Part shown: positions 54,921 through 64,000 of the stretch, piece by piece
Layout of the letters: every line of letters starts with the position of its first letter
How positions within the stretch are numbered: the stretch's first letter is position 1
Source: Pseudomonas sp. efr-133-TYG-5
Lineage (GTDB): Bacteria; Pseudomonadota; Gammaproteobacteria; Pseudomonadales; Pseudomonadaceae
Direction of reading: 5' to 3'
Assembly (NCBI RefSeq): GCF_030209175.1
Contig: NZ_JARVSM010000004.1
Coordinates: 1 to 64,000 of the forward strand
Length of the DNA: 64,000 nucleotides
The notes under the pieces: generated by a model
The model's input: only the letters and a program-made list of their open reading frames with translations
Database searches by the model: none
Told to the model about the DNA's origin: nothing
Position numbers and translations under genes: made by a program

Positions 54921-57725
54921 ATGAGCCAAGCCCCCCTCGTCCTGGTGGACGGTTCGTCTTACCTGTACCGCGCTTTCCATGCACTGCCGCCGCTGACCAC
55001 CTCCAAAGGCCTGCCGACCGGTGCGGTCAAGGGCGTGCTGAACATGCTCAAGAGCCTGCGCAAGCAGTATCCGGACAGCCCGTTCGCGGTGGTCTTCGAC
55101 GCCAAGGGCGGGACGTTTCGCGATGAGATGTACGCCGAATACAAGGCCAACCGGCCCAGCATGCCGGATGACATGCGTGTGCAGATCGAGCCGCTGCACC
55201 AGAGCGTGATCGCCCTGGGCTTCCCGCTGCTGTGCGTCGAAGGCGTCGAGGCCGATGACGTGATCGGCACCCTGGCGCGCAGCAGCGCCGCGGCGGATCG
55301 TCCGGTGATCATCTCTACCGGCGACAAGGACATGGCGCAACTGGTCGACGGCCACATTACCTTGGTCAACACCATGTCCGGTAGCTCGCTGGACGTCGAG
55401 GGCGTGAAGGAGAAATTCGGCGTCGCTCCCGAGCAGATCATCGATTATCTGGCACTGATGGGCGATTCTTCCGACAACATCCCGGGCGTTCCCGGCATCG
55501 GCCCGAAAACCGCTTCCGGCCTGCTGGTCGGCGTCAACGGCGGCCTTACCGAGCTGTATGCGCAACTCGACATTGTGCCGACCCTGCCGATCCGCGGCGC
55601 CAAGACCCTGCCGGCCAAGCTCGAAGAGCACAAGGAGATGGCCTTCCTCTCCTACCAACTGGCGACCATCAAGGTCGACGTGCCGCTGGACATCGGCCTC
55701 GACGACCTGCAGATGGGTCCGGAAGACCCGGCCAAGCTTTACGAGCTGTACACCCTGCTGGAATTCAAGAGCTGGCTGAACGATCTCGATCGCGACGCCA
55801 AGCGCCAGGAACTGAGCGCCGCCGCCGAGCCCGCACCGGCCGCCGATCTGTTCAGCGCCCACGCAGAAGAAGCCCCTGCCGCTCCGACCGAAGCCGCGTA
55901 TGAAACCATCCTCGATCAGGCGCGTTTCGACGTCTGGCTGGAGAAACTGAACAACGCCAAGCTGTTCGCCTTCGACACCGAAACCACCGGCATCGATGCG
56001 CAGCAGGCGCAACTGGTCGGGCTGTCCTTCGCCGTGCAGGCCAACGAAGCGGCTTACATCCCGCTGACCCACTCTTACATCGGTGTGCCCGAGCAGCTCG
56101 ATCGCGACACCGTGCTGCGCGCACTCAAGCCGATCCTCGAAGACCCGAGCAAGCTCAAGGTCGGCCAGCACGCCAAGTTCGACATGAACATCCTCGCCAA
56201 CTGCGCCATCGGTGGCGATCAGAACCAGGGCATCCACGTGCGTGGCATCGCCTTCGACACCATGCTCGAGTCCTACGTGCTCAATTCCACCGCCACCCGC
56301 CACGACATGGACAGCCTGGCGCAGAAGTACCTGGAGCACACCACCGTGAGCTTCCAGGACATCGCCGGCAAAGGCGCCAAGCAGCTGACCTTCGACCAGA
56401 TCGCCCTGGAACAGGCCGGGCCGTACGCTGCCGAAGATGCCGACATCACCCTGCGCCTGCATCAGACCCTGTTCGACAAACTCAGCGCGATCCCGAGTCT
56501 GGCCAGCGTGCTGACCGATATCGAGATGCCGCTGGTGCCGGTGCTGGCGCGCATCGAACGCCAGGGCGCCTTCGTCGACGCCGCGCTGCTCGGCGTGCAG
56601 AGCATCGAGCTGGGCGACAAGATGGTCGCGCTGGAGCGCGAAGCGTTCGAAATCGCTGGGGAAGCATTCAACCTCGGCTCGCCAAAGCAATTGGGCGTGA
56701 TCCTCTACGAAAAGCTTGGCCTGCCGGTGTTGAAGAAAACCGCCAAGGGCCAGCCATCGACCGCCGAGGAAGTGCTGGCGAAGCTGGCCGAGGACGATCA
56801 CCGCTTGCCGAAAGTGCTGATGGAACACCGTTCCATGAGCAAGCTGAAAAGCACCTACACTGACCGTCTGCCGGAGCAGATCAATCCGCGTACCGGGCGC
56901 ATCCACACCTCGTACCATCAGGCCGTGGCGTCCACCGGGCGCCTGTCGTCCAGCGATCCGAACCTGCAGAACATTCCGGTGCGCACCGCGGAAGGCCGGC
57001 GTATCCGCCAGGCTTTCGTCGCGCCGCAAGGCTATAAACTGCTGGCGGCGGACTACTCGCAGATCGAGTTGCGGATCATGGCGCACCTGTCCCGGGACGA
57101 GGGCCTGATGAATGCCTTCCGCAACAACCTGGACGTACACACCGCCACCGCCGCCGAAGTGTTCAAGGTCGAACTGCACGAAGTGACTTCCAACCAGCGC
57201 CGCAGCGCCAAGGCGATCAACTTCGGCCTGATCTACGGCATGGGCGCGCAGAAACTCGGCAAGGACATCGGCGTCGACACCAAGACCGCCAAGGCCTACA
57301 TCGACACCTACTTCGCCCGTTACCCCGGCGTGCGCGAATACATGGAGCGCACCCGCAAGCAGGCAGCAGACCAGGGCTACGTCGAGACATTCTTCGGCCG
57401 TCGCCTGTACCTGCCGGAGATCAACTCCAACAAGCCGCAGGAACGGGCCGCCGCCGAGCGCACGGCGATCAACGCGCCGATGCAGGGCACCGCCGCAGAC
57501 ATCATCAAGAAAGCCATGGTGGCCGTGGACAACTGGCTGAGCAGTTCCGGACTGGACGCCAAGGTCATCCTCCAGGTGCACGACGAACTGGTGCTGGAGG
57601 TGCGCGAGGATCTGGTCGAACAGGTCAGCGCCGAGATCCGCCTGCACATGAGCCAGGCGGCGCAACTGGATGTGCCGCTGCTGGTGGAAGTCGGGGTTGG
57701 CAACAACTGGGACGAGGCGCACTGA
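54921..57725 (+). CDS. polA: DNA polymerase I
   Basis: A 934-residue polymerase with three domains. Residues about 1-290 are the 5'-3' exonuclease ([25 protein letters not shown]). About 330-515 is the 3'-5' proofreading domain, with intact [10 protein letters not shown] (DEDD first acidic pair). About 540-934 is the polymerase with [12 protein letters not shown] (motif A), [14 protein letters not shown] (O helix) and [11 protein letters not shown] (motif C). ATG 54921 is preferred; a TTG at 54909 is in frame. Confidence 0.97.
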   Translation: MSQAPLVLVDGSSYLYRAFHALPPLTTSKGLPTGAVKGVLNMLKSLRKQYPDSPFAVVFDAKGGTFRDEMYAEYKANRPSMPDDMRVQIEPLHQSVIALGFPLLCVEGVEADDVIGTLARSSAAADRPVIISTGDKDMAQLVDGHITLVNTMSGSSLDVEGVKEKFGVAPEQIIDYLALMGDSSDNIPGVPGIGPKTASGLLVGVNGGLTELYAQLDIVPTLPIRGAKTLPAKLEEHKEMAFLSYQLATIKVDVPLDIGLDDLQMGPEDPAKLYELYTLLEFKSWLNDLDRDAKRQELSAAAEPAPAADLFSAHAEEAPAAPTEAAYETILDQARFDVWLEKLNNAKLFAFDTETTGIDAQQAQLVGLSFAVQANEAAYIPLTHSYIGVPEQLDRDTVLRALKPILEDPSKLKVGQHAKFDMNILANCAIGGDQNQGIHVRGIAFDTMLESYVLNSTATRHDMDSLAQKYLEHTTVSFQDIAGKGAKQLTFDQIALEQAGPYAAEDADITLRLHQTLFDKLSAIPSLASVLTDIEMPLVPVLARIERQGAFVDAALLGVQSIELGDKMVALEREAFEIAGEAFNLGSPKQLGVILYEKLGLPVLKKTAKGQPSTAEEVLAKLAEDDHRLPKVLMEHRSMSKLKSTYTDRLPEQINPRTGRIHTSYHQAVASTGRLSSSDPNLQNIPVRTAEGRRIRQAFVAPQGYKLLAADYSQIELRIMAHLSRDEGLMNAFRNNLDVHTATAAEVFKVELHEVTSNQRRSAKAINFGLIYGMGAQKLGKDIGVDTKTAKAYIDTYFARYPGVREYMERTRKQAADQGYVETFFGRRLYLPEINSNKPQERAAAERTAINAPMQGTAADIIKKAMVAVDNWLSSSGLDAKVILQVHDELVLEVREDLVEQVSAEIRLHMSQAAQLDVPLLVEVGVGNNWDEAH

Positions 57726-57833
57726 GGCGTCTGAAGCGGTTTCTGCTGCGGCACGGCGTCGCGGCAGCAGCCTGCGCAAGGGCTTAGCACGGATCGTTCT
57801 GGGGCTTATTCCAAAGCTTTTTGAAAAAAATCT

Positions 57834-57861
57834 GAACTAATCTTGCAGCTGACCACTCAGA
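57834..57861 (+). promoter_or_regulatory. sigma-22 (AlgU/RpoE-type) promoter of ErsA
   Basis: GAACTA (57834-57839), a 17-bp spacer and TCAGA (57857-57861) match the AlgU consensus GAACTT-N16/17-TCnnA with one mismatch. It lies just upstream of the ErsA-like RNA, which in P. aeruginosa depends on this sigma factor. Confidence 0.85.
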
Positions 57862-57867
57862 GATACT

Positions 57868-57999
57868 GAATGGCTGGTGAAGCCCTTCGATGCTCCTATG
57901 TTGTGTTAAGTGTTGGCAGATATCTGAACCCCGCCCTAGCGGTTCGGAACTTAAACCCCGGAACTTCTCCCTCCCCATATGAAGTCCGGGGCTTTTTTT
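57868..57999 (+). ncRNA. ersA: ErsA-type small regulatory RNA
   Basis: The gap between polA and engB, the locus of Spot 42 in E. coli and ErsA in P. aeruginosa, holds a transcription unit about 132 nt long. It has the AlgU promoter upstream, an internal hairpin around GAACC / GGTTC (57926-57945), and a strong terminator whose arms CCCCGGAACTTC (57956-57967) and GAAGTCCGGGG (57981-57991) enclose a C-rich loop TCCCTCCCC able to pair with ribosome sites, followed by seven T. ErsA is an Hfq-dependent envelope-stress RNA acting on algC and others. Start predicted, not observed. Confidence 0.85.
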
Positions 58000-58135
58000 G
58001 CCTCAAAATTGCCTGTGGCACCGCCAGACTGCGTTAAAAGCGCAGTTAAAAATGCTCATTCAGGCCCCCTGAACTCCGCTTTTCAACTGCACTTTTGCCT
58101 TGCCGGGCAACACCACTGCCAGTTTTGAAATCCCC

Positions 58136-58786
58136 TTATTCTGCCTCGGTCGCCGCTTCGGCACCTTTATCTGCCAGTTCCATCCAGCCCGCCAATACAG
58201 TGTAGGCCTCTTCCAGGCCCATGCGTTTTGGCGCCGAGAACAGCTGGATAGTGACCAGATCGCCCCAGCCCTTGCGAATTTCCGCCTGCACTTTGAGCAG
58301 CGTGTTCTTGGCTGCGCCATAGGTCAGCTTGTCGGCCTTGGTCAGCAGGATGTGCATCGGCATGCCGGCCGCCACGGCCCAGTCGAGCATCAGCAGGTCG
58401 AAGTCGGTCATCGGATGGCGGATGTCCATCATCAGAATCAAACCCTTCAAACTCTCGCGGCCGCCCAGGTAAGCCTCGAGGTGGCGCTGCCAGTGTTGCT
58501 TGAGCGGGATCGGCACTTTTGCATAACCGTAGCCCGGCAGGTCGACCAGACGCCGTTCATCGTCTAGCTTGAAGAAGTTCAACAACTGTGTGCGCCCAGG
58601 GGTTTTCGAGGTGCGCGCCAGGCTGGCGTGAGTCAGGGTGTTCAGGGCGCTGGATTTGCCGGCGTTGGAGCGACCGGCGAACGCCACTTCGAAGCCTTCG
58701 TCGTCAGGGCACTGATCGACTTTGGCGGCACTGAGCATGAACGTGGACTGTTGGCACAGGCCGAGGATGGGGTTTTTGAGTTGCAT
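58136..58786 (-). CDS. engB: ribosome biogenesis GTPase EngB/YihA
   Basis: A 216-residue GTPase needed for 50S ribosome assembly. P-loop GRSNAGKSS (38-46), switch with [12 protein letters not shown]3 [11 protein letters not shown]4 TKAD and the C-terminal [15 protein letters not shown] 58786 matches the family N-terminus; a longer frame to 59002 overlaps the opposite cytochrome gene and is rejected. Convergent with ErsA. Confidence 0.95.
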   Translation of the reverse strand: MQLKNPILGLCQQSTFMLSAAKVDQCPDDEGFEVAFAGRSNAGKSSALNTLTHASLARTSKTPGRTQLLNFFKLDDERRLVDLPGYGYAKVPIPLKQHWQRHLEAYLGGRESLKGLILMMDIRHPMTDFDLLMLDWAVAAGMPMHILLTKADKLTYGAAKNTLLKVQAEIRKGWGDLVTIQLFSAPKRMGLEEAYTVLAGWMELADKGAEAATEAE

Positions 58787-58859
58787 GGGATTTCCGATGT
58801 GGGCGGCGCCGGGAATGGGCGCGGAAGGCGGTGTCGCTTCCGTTTCAGTGACGCCAGTA

Positions 58860-58865
58860 TATAAT
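58860..58865 (+). promoter_or_regulatory. -10 element of the cytochrome c5 gene
   Basis: TATAAT lies 37 bp before the ATG at 58902, predicting a leader of about 30 nt. The -35 side (CTTCCG) is poor. It supports 58902 as the start. Confidence 0.5.
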
Positions 58866-58901
58866 GCCGCAGATTTTGTGTGCGCTTTGTCCCAGCGTAG
58901 G

Positions 58902-59261
58902 ATGAAGTTCACGAGAGCGACAGACCTTGATTGCGCATTAGAACGCAGAACGCTCTCAACCCTGAAAAGGTCGTTTAAATGGCTGCTGGCTGCCGGGTTC
59001 ATGATGCCGCTTTACAGCGCTCAGGCTACACAGGATCCGGAAGCGGTGTACAACCGTGTATGTAGTGCCTGTCATTCCGGCCAACTCCCCATGGCGCCCA
59101 GAAGAGGCGATCAGGAAGCTTGGACGCCGAGGTTGGCGAAAGGTATGGAGACGCTGGTACAACACGTGACCCAGGGTTTCAAGGCGATGCCGCCGCGTGG
59201 TTTGTGCATGGACTGCAGTGCCGAGGATTACCAAGCCATCATCCTCTGGATGAGCGAGTAA
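58902..59261 (+). CDS. cytochrome c5-like monoheme protein
   Basis: A 119-residue exported cytochrome with one CSACH site and an axial Met in [14 protein letters not shown], where a second Cys pair is typical of cytochrome c5. The signal sequence has a long basic n-region ([27 protein letters not shown]) before the hydrophobic core, which is unusual; no ATG or GTG lies closer except inside the core. It pairs with cytochrome c4 46 bp downstream, as in PAO1, and probably donates electrons to oxidases. Confidence 0.85.
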   Translation: MKFTRATDLDCALERRTLSTLKRSFKWLLAAGFMMPLYSAQATQDPEAVYNRVCSACHSGQLPMAPRRGDQEAWTPRLAKGMETLVQHVTQGFKAMPPRGLCMDCSAEDYQAIILWMSE

Positions 59262-59306
59262 GCCCGGTCCATAACTCTTAACCCTTAGCCGTAGTTGGAT
59301 TAGCTG

Positions 59307-59918
59307 ATGAACAAATTGATCGTGAGTCTGCTGTTGACCGTGGGAATCTCCGGCATCGCCCATGCTGCAGGTGATGCAGCCGCTGGCCAGGCGAAAGCCG
59401 CCGTTTGCGGCGCCTGCCATGGCCCCGATGGCAACAGCATGGCGCCAAACTTTCCAAAACTGGCCGGACAGGGTGAACGCTACCTGACCAAGCAGCTGCA
59501 CGACATCAAGTCGGGCAAGCGCACCGTTCTGGAAATGACCGGCCTGCTGACCAACCTGAGCGACCAGGACCTGGCCGATATCGCCGCCTACTTCGCCAGC
59601 CAGAAAGGCAGCGTCGGCGCCGCCGATCCGAAGATCGTCGCTCGCGGTGAAGCCCTGTTCCGTGGCGGCAACCTGGAAAAAGGCCTGCCAGCCTGCACCG
59701 GCTGCCACTCGCCGAATGGCGCCGGCAACGCCGCTGCCGGCTTCCCGCACCTGGGCGGCCAGCACGCGCAATACATCGCCAAGCAACTCACCGATTTCCG
59801 CAAGGAAGAGGCCGGCCGCAACAACGACGGCGACGCCATGCCGATGCGCACCATCGCCCGCAAACTGAGCGACGAAGACATCGCCGCGGTCTCCAGCTAC
59901 ATTCAGGGCCTGCACTAA
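59307..59918 (+). CDS. cytochrome c4 (diheme)
   Basis: A 203-residue diheme cytochrome with signal peptide (cleavage after AHA) and two similar domains: CGACHG with a later Met in the N-half and CTGCHSPNG with DAMPMRTIARKLS in the C-half. It shuttles electrons to terminal oxidases including cbb3. It follows cytochrome c5 and precedes dsbA, a conserved order. Confidence 0.95.
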   Translation: MNKLIVSLLLTVGISGIAHAAGDAAAGQAKAAVCGACHGPDGNSMAPNFPKLAGQGERYLTKQLHDIKSGKRTVLEMTGLLTNLSDQDLADIAAYFASQKGSVGAADPKIVARGEALFRGGNLEKGLPACTGCHSPNGAGNAAAGFPHLGGQHAQYIAKQLTDFRKEEAGRNNDGDAMPMRTIARKLSDEDIAAVSSYIQGLH

Positions 59919-59995
59919 AGGCCCTGGATCGGGCGTCGTCGGCGGTGCATATCGGCGGCAACGTTAACGCTCGATTAATCCGTCGCAGCAAGTAT

Positions 59996-60024
59996 AAAAA
60001 GGGTGGCTTTGGCCGCCCTTTTTT
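59996..60024 (+). terminator. intrinsic terminator after cytochrome c4
   Basis: AAAAAGGGTGGC and GCCGCCCTTTTTT form a GC-rich stem with one G-T type mismatch and a T-run, ending the c5-c4 operon. Confidence 0.85.
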
Positions 60025-60118
60025 GTGGCCGCTGCCGTTACACTACAGAACTCATGCCCGCCAGGATCTGTCTGAAAACAGGTCGCGCGAGGCGACCCAA
60101 ATTGTCCAGGAGTAAAGC

Positions 60119-60760
60119 ATGCGTAATCTGATCATCAGCGCCGCCCTCGTCGCTGCCAGCCTGTTCGGCGTGACGGCCCAGGCCGCCGAAGCCCCTGCTG
60201 CGCCTTACGTCGAACTGAGCAATCCGGTGCCGGTCGCCGTGCCTGGCAAGATCGAAGTGGTCGAGCTGTTCTGGTATGGCTGCCCGCACTGCTACGCCTT
60301 CGAACCGGTGATCAATCCGTGGGTCGAGAAACTGCCTTCCGACGTCAATTTCGTGCGCATCCCCGCCATGTTCGGCGGTCCTTGGGACGCCCACGGCCAG
60401 ATGTTCCTGACCCTCGAAGCCATGGGTGTCGAACACAACGTGCACGCTGCGGTGTTCAATGCAATCCAGAAAGAACACAAGAAGCTGACCGACAAGAATG
60501 ACATGGCCGACTTCCTCGCCACCCAGGGCGTGGACAAGGACAAGTTCCTCGCCACCTTCGATTCGTTCGCCATCAAGGGGCAGATCGTCAAGGCCCGCGA
60601 ACTGGCCAAGAAGTACCAGATCTCCGGTGTACCGACCATGATCGTCAACGGCAAATACCGCTTCGACATCGGCTCTGCCGGTGGTGCCGAACAAGCCCTG
60701 CAACTGGCTGACCAACTGGTGGCCAAGGAGCGAGCGGCGAACAAGGCAGCCGCCAACTAA
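60119..60760 (+). CDS. dsbA: thiol:disulfide interchange protein DsbA
   Basis: A 213-residue periplasmic oxidase that introduces disulfide bonds into exported proteins. Signal peptide cleaved after AQA; active site YGCPHCYAFEP (Cys55, Cys58) in a thioredoxin fold with inserted helical domain; cis-Pro in SGVPTMIVNGKYR. CCAGGAG is 7 bp before ATG. The dipeptide PH between the cysteines is that of strongly oxidising DsbA. Confidence 0.96.
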   Translation: MRNLIISAALVAASLFGVTAQAAEAPAAPYVELSNPVPVAVPGKIEVVELFWYGCPHCYAFEPVINPWVEKLPSDVNFVRIPAMFGGPWDAHGQMFLTLEAMGVEHNVHAAVFNAIQKEHKKLTDKNDMADFLATQGVDKDKFLATFDSFAIKGQIVKARELAKKYQISGVPTMIVNGKYRFDIGSAGGAEQALQLADQLVAKERAANKAAAN

Positions 60761-60774
60761 GCGCGGCAACCGCC

Positions 60775-61650
60775 ATGCGCCGCTGGGGCACCGAACGACT
60801 CGTTGGCCTGCATGATCCGCAGGTCAACGAGCATCACCTGCAATCCACGGGCCTGCCTGCAGACAGCCGTCTGCGCTTGCTCAGCTTCAATATTCAGGTC
60901 GGCATCAGCACCGAGCGCTATCGGCACTACCTGACCCGCAGCTGGCAGCATCTGCTGCCGCACACCGGGCGCTCGAACAATCTGCAGAAGATCGGCAATC
61001 TGCTCGGCGACTTCGATCTGGTCGCCTTGCAGGAAGTCGATGGCGGCAGCCTGCGCTCAGGCTACGTCAATCAGGTCGAACACCTGGCCCATCTGGGCGC
61101 TTTCCCCTACTGGTACCAGCAACTCAATCGCAACCTCGGCAAACTGGCCCAGCACAGCAATGGCGTGCTCAGCCGGCTGCGTCCGTGGGCGATCGAGGAC
61201 CATCCGCTGCCGGGTCCGAAAGGTCGCGGGGCGATTCTGCTGCGCTTCGGCGAAGGTCCCGAGTCGCTGGTGGTGGTGATGATGCACCTGGCGCTCGGCG
61301 CCCGGGTGCGCAACCTGCAGCTGGCCTATATCCGCGAGCTGATCGGTGGCTACAAGCACCAGGTGCTGATGGGCGACATGAACACCCATGCCAGCGACCT
61401 GCTGCAACACTCGCCGCTGCGCGACCTCGGCCTGCTGGCGCCGCAACTCGAGGCAACGTTCCCCAGCTGGCGCCCGCAGCGCTGCCTGGACCACATTCTG
61501 CTCAGCCCGACCCTGACCCTGGAAAAGGTCGAAGTGCTGGCCCAACCGATTTCCGATCACCTGCCGGTCGCGGTAGAGATTCGTCTGCCGGGTTCGCTCA
61601 CGGCCGATGCATTGCCCGCGTTGAGTCCTGCCCCCTCGCGGATCCCTTGA
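60775..61650 (+). CDS. endonuclease/exonuclease/phosphatase family protein
   Basis: A 291-residue EEP-fold hydrolase. Motifs: LRLLSFNIQVG (Asn), FDLVALQEVDGG (catalytic Glu), VVVMMHLALGARVRNLQ (His), VLMGDMNTHASDL (Asp, Asn) and the C-terminal LAQPISDHLPVAVEI (Asp-His). The catalytic set is complete. The substrate may be DNA, a phosphoester lipid or an inositol phosphate. It lies 14 bp after dsbA and is contiguous with the diguanylate cyclase gene, matching PAO1 PA5488-PA5487. Confidence 0.88.
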   Translation: MRRWGTERLVGLHDPQVNEHHLQSTGLPADSRLRLLSFNIQVGISTERYRHYLTRSWQHLLPHTGRSNNLQKIGNLLGDFDLVALQEVDGGSLRSGYVNQVEHLAHLGAFPYWYQQLNRNLGKLAQHSNGVLSRLRPWAIEDHPLPGPKGRGAILLRFGEGPESLVVVMMHLALGARVRNLQLAYIRELIGGYKHQVLMGDMNTHASDLLQHSPLRDLGLLAPQLEATFPSWRPQRCLDHILLSPTLTLEKVEVLAQPISDHLPVAVEIRLPGSLTADALPALSPAPSRIP

Positions 61651-63717
61651 ATGAGCGACGAAGCCCAGCGCTGGAAAGAAAAGTACCTCAAAAGCATCGA
61701 ACAACAGGAAAAGCTCGAACGTCGATGGGACGCCCGGCTCGACCTTCTGCGCCGAGGCCTGGTGCGCAGCACCCTGGCGGCGGAAGGCACCGACCGCGTG
61801 GTCGATCAATGCATGAAAGAGATGCGCGATGTGGTGCGCACCGATGACATGGACGCCGGCCTCGCCGCCCTGCTGCCGCGCCTGGAAAAAGCCGTGCTCG
61901 ACTCCGAGCAACGCCGCGAAACGCGTATCGAACAAGTCAGCACCGCGCTGAACGCGCTGGTCAGCCAGTTGCAGGCCCTGCCATTGCCGCGCGAGGTGGC
62001 CCAGCCACTGAAGAAATTCGCCAAGCAACTGGACGGCCGTGTCAGCCAGGCACGGGAAATGCCGCTGTTGCTCAGTGAACTCAGCGGCTTGCAGGGCAAG
62101 GCGCTGCAGCAGCTGGAAACCCCGGCGGAACCCAGTCGCCCGGGCCTGCTGCAACGCCTGTTCGGCGGCCGGGACAACGAGGAAGCCGCAGCGCCGGACA
62201 GCGTCGCGGCAAACGCAACGCCGCCAACCGCGCTACAAGCGGCCCCGGCGGATTCCGAGGCCGCTGCCCCTGCCGAGCAAGCGGCGCACACCGCCGCGGA
62301 CGCCGCCATCGAGGCTGAAGCTGTGGCGGTGGTCGCGCAATCGCCGGCCGCCGAGCCTGCCCGGCCCTCTGCGCCAGTCGTTGAGCCAGAGCCGGAAGTC
62401 GCGGCGTTCGAGCCCCCGGTCGTCCCCGCGGCAATCGAAACAGCCGCCACCGAACCCGAGCCGCAGCCTGTCGCTCAGGTGCTGCCCGCCACGCCGCTGA
62501 CGCCAATCACGGTCAACCCCGACGAGCTGATCCACCCCGCTGACAGCCCGGCGCCGTTGATCCTCGACAGCCTGCCCCTGCCCGAGCCCATCGCCCAGGC
62601 CCTGGCAGCCATCGATCCGGAGCAGGCCGAGCACGACATTCTCTACGCCCTGCCGGATTCACCGGAGCCGTCCTACAGCTCGGTGGCCAGGCACATCGAA
62701 GACACCCTGATCGGTCTGCTGGATGACCTGACGCTGCCCGAGCGCCACCGTCCGCAGGCCGAGGCCATGCGTGATCGCCTGCAAAATGGTCTGAACTGGT
62801 ACGAATTGCTGCCGATTCTCGACGATCTCGCGACGCTGATGCTGGCGATTACCGACAGCGGCCAGCACGAATTCGAAACCTACCTGCAACAACTCAATGA
62901 GCGCTTGGAGGCGTTTCAAAGCAATCTGCAGGCGGCCAGCGCCGGCCATGCCGACAACAGCTCGGCGGCGCGCGCCATGGACACGCAGATCCGTGAGCAG
63001 GTCGATGGTTTGCAGAGCAGTGTCCAGGATGCCGCCGATCTCGACGACCTCAAGCAAGTGCTGGAGAACCACCTCGAAGGCCTGCTGGGGACCATGGACC
63101 AGCACCAGAAGCAACGCGACGCCCGCGAACAGGAAGTCACGGCGCGCCTCAAGAGCCTGTCCGAGCGCGTAGCGCACATGGAGCAGGAAGCCCTCGGCTA
63201 TCGCGAACACCTGGAAGAGCAGCGGCAGAAGGCGCTGGTCGACCCGTTGACCGGTCTGCCCAACCGCGCCGCGTGGAGCGAGCGCCTCGAGCACGAGATC
63301 GCCCAGTGGCAACAGCATGGCAACACCCTCAGCCTGGCCATGCTCGACCTCGATCACTTCAAGCGAATCAACGACAACTACGGCCACCTCGCTGGCGACA
63401 AGGTGTTGAAGATCATCGCCACGGTGCTGCGCAAGCGCCTGCGCAGCCATGATTTCATTGCCCGCTTCGGTGGCGAGGAATTCGTCCTGTTGCTCCCGGC
63501 TACTCCGCCGGCGGTCGGCGCCAAGCTGCTCGAGACCCTGCGCGCGGCCATCGAAGCCTGCCCGTTTCACTTCAAGGGTGAGCGAGTGACGATCACCCTT
63601 TCCATGGGGCTGGCGTCGTTCCGCCCGGGAGAACACAGCGATCTGGTGCTGAAAAGAGCCGATCAGGCGCTGTACCGGGCGAAAAACGCCGGACGCAATC
63701 GAGTGGAACTGGGCTAG
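61651..63717 (+). CDS. dgcH: diguanylate cyclase, DgcH-like
   Basis: A 688-residue soluble GGDEF protein that makes c-di-GMP. The N-terminal region (about 1-175) is helical with no transmembrane segment. Residues about 180-290 form a long linker rich in Ala, Pro and Glu. A helical sensor-like region (about 325-525, coiled-coil at VTARLKSLSERVAHMEQEALGYREHLEEQR) precedes the GGDEF domain, with GGEEF at 607-611 and an RxxD inhibition site (RSHD) five residues before it. Active and feedback-controlled. It begins directly after the preceding stop. Confidence 0.92.
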   Translation: MSDEAQRWKEKYLKSIEQQEKLERRWDARLDLLRRGLVRSTLAAEGTDRVVDQCMKEMRDVVRTDDMDAGLAALLPRLEKAVLDSEQRRETRIEQVSTALNALVSQLQALPLPREVAQPLKKFAKQLDGRVSQAREMPLLLSELSGLQGKALQQLETPAEPSRPGLLQRLFGGRDNEEAAAPDSVAANATPPTALQAAPADSEAAAPAEQAAHTAADAAIEAEAVAVVAQSPAAEPARPSAPVVEPEPEVAAFEPPVVPAAIETAATEPEPQPVAQVLPATPLTPITVNPDELIHPADSPAPLILDSLPLPEPIAQALAAIDPEQAEHDILYALPDSPEPSYSSVARHIEDTLIGLLDDLTLPERHRPQAEAMRDRLQNGLNWYELLPILDDLATLMLAITDSGQHEFETYLQQLNERLEAFQSNLQAASAGHADNSSAARAMDTQIREQVDGLQSSVQDAADLDDLKQVLENHLEGLLGTMDQHQKQRDAREQEVTARLKSLSERVAHMEQEALGYREHLEEQRQKALVDPLTGLPNRAAWSERLEHEIAQWQQHGNTLSLAMLDLDHFKRINDNYGHLAGDKVLKIIATVLRKRLRSHDFIARFGGEEFVLLLPATPPAVGAKLLETLRAAIEACPFHFKGERVTITLSMGLASFRPGEHSDLVLKRADQALYRAKNAGRNRVELG

Positions 63718-63817
63718 GCAATTGTTCCATTTTGTTTAAATCGGCCCATTGGCGGTCGATGGGCGAGGCAGTACGTTACACTGTTGCATTATTGTTCTGT
63801 GTGTACTGCTGCCTGCC

Positions 63818-64000
63818 ATGAAATTTCTCGCTCTCATCGCCTCGCTGCTGGTACTGGCCGGATGTGCCAGCGGCCCGCGTTACGACACCAGCCACCCTTC
63901 GGCCAATCACGACAGCCGCGTGCAGTTCGTGATCGTCCACTACACCTCTGCCTCCCTCGAACGCTCGCTGCAATTGCTGACGCGCGGCGAAGTCAGCAGC
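63818..64000 (+). CDS. ampDh2: N-acetylmuramoyl-L-alanine amidase, AmpDh2-like (partial)
   Basis: The first 61 codons of a lipoprotein run off the right edge. Lipobox LAGC (Cys16) is followed by SGPRYDTSHPSANHDSRV and the amidase_2 strand VQFVIVHYTSASLERSL, where the His is the first zinc ligand of the AmpD fold. In P. aeruginosa AmpDh2 is an outer-membrane amidase cleaving peptidoglycan stem peptides, and its gene lies near dgcH. The remaining catalytic residues are outside the window. Confidence 0.85.
   Translation, partial: MKFLALIASLLVLAGCASGPRYDTSHPSANHDSRVQFVIVHYTSASLERSLQLLTRGEVSS

Noticed and set aside
54885..57779. A 964-codon open frame on the minus strand opposite polA
   Set aside because: polA on the other strand has all polymerase and exonuclease motifs. 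The reverse frame has no start signal and a composition typical of antisense frames in GC-rich DNA.

Overview
The window looks like the chromosome of a fluorescent pseudomonad, most likely of the Pseudomonas fluorescens complex. It is GC-rich and strongly codon-biased, it carries typical Pseudomonas REP/REPIN hairpins between genes, and long blocks keep the gene order of P. aeruginosa PAO1 regions near the replication origin: trpI/trpBA; HAD phosphatase, gamma-carbonic anhydrase, prlC and yheV; the carbonic anhydrase, SulP and cox block; and znu, thrB, polA, engB, cytochromes c5/c4, dsbA and dgcH. Homology and synteny statements come from memory of these families; no search was run.

Layout. 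1-622: leader and three tandem promoters of a minus-strand rRNA operon whose 16S gene lies just off the left edge. 623-4096: glutarate/lysine catabolism (gcdG, gcdH, divergent gcdR). 4531-7421: proton-translocating transhydrogenase pntAA-pntAB-pntB. 7636-9129: acetyl-CoA hydrolase/CoA transferase. 9130-13307: an accessory-looking block of two DUF1127 mini-genes with repeated CTGTAC-type motifs, three tandem secreted DUF2388 paralogues and a large exported DUF4105 protein. 13402-17044: RcnB/CigR-like protein and trpBA with divergent trpI. 17017-22226: small stress and envelope genes (DUF883, dodecin, two DUF1161 paralogues, luciferase-like oxidoreductase, osmC, two paralogous lipoproteins, zinc aminopeptidase-like lipoprotein). 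22333-25979: HAD phosphatase, gamma-carbonic anhydrase, prlC, yheV. 26023-30817: exported phosphatase and a three-subunit membrane dehydrogenase (Tat subunit, GMC flavoprotein with a Cys cluster, triheme cytochrome c). 30849-31950: a radical SAM gene behind a LexA box. 32187-34535: beta-carbonic anhydrase and a SulP transporter.

34670-44324 is a complete aa3-type cytochrome c oxidase cluster: coxB, ctaD, ctaG, coxC, then SURF1, a small membrane protein, ctaA and ctaB for heme A, and a Sco copper chaperone. 44602-47137 is the metNIQ methionine importer, followed by katE. 49663-53449 holds a lipoprotein gene and the zinc uptake locus zur-znuC-znuB with divergent znuA. 53534-63717 holds thrB, a DUF2782 gene, polA, an ErsA-type small RNA with a sigma-22 (AlgU) promoter, engB, cytochromes c5 and c4, dsbA, a nuclease-fold hydrolase and the diguanylate cyclase dgcH. 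The window ends inside an ampDh2-like amidase gene.

Themes that connect the genes are respiratory electron flow (transhydrogenase, dehydrogenase, c-type cytochromes, oxidase), envelope maintenance (DsbA, lipoproteins, AmpDh2, AlgU-controlled RNA) and stress response (KatE, OsmC, LexA-controlled radical SAM protein). I found no phage, insertion sequence, CRISPR array, tRNA or toxin-antitoxin module. The least understood and most system-like part is the DUF2388/DUF4105 cluster. The clearest regulatory novelty is a LexA operator lying in the core of a perfect terminator-like hairpin directly before a start codon.
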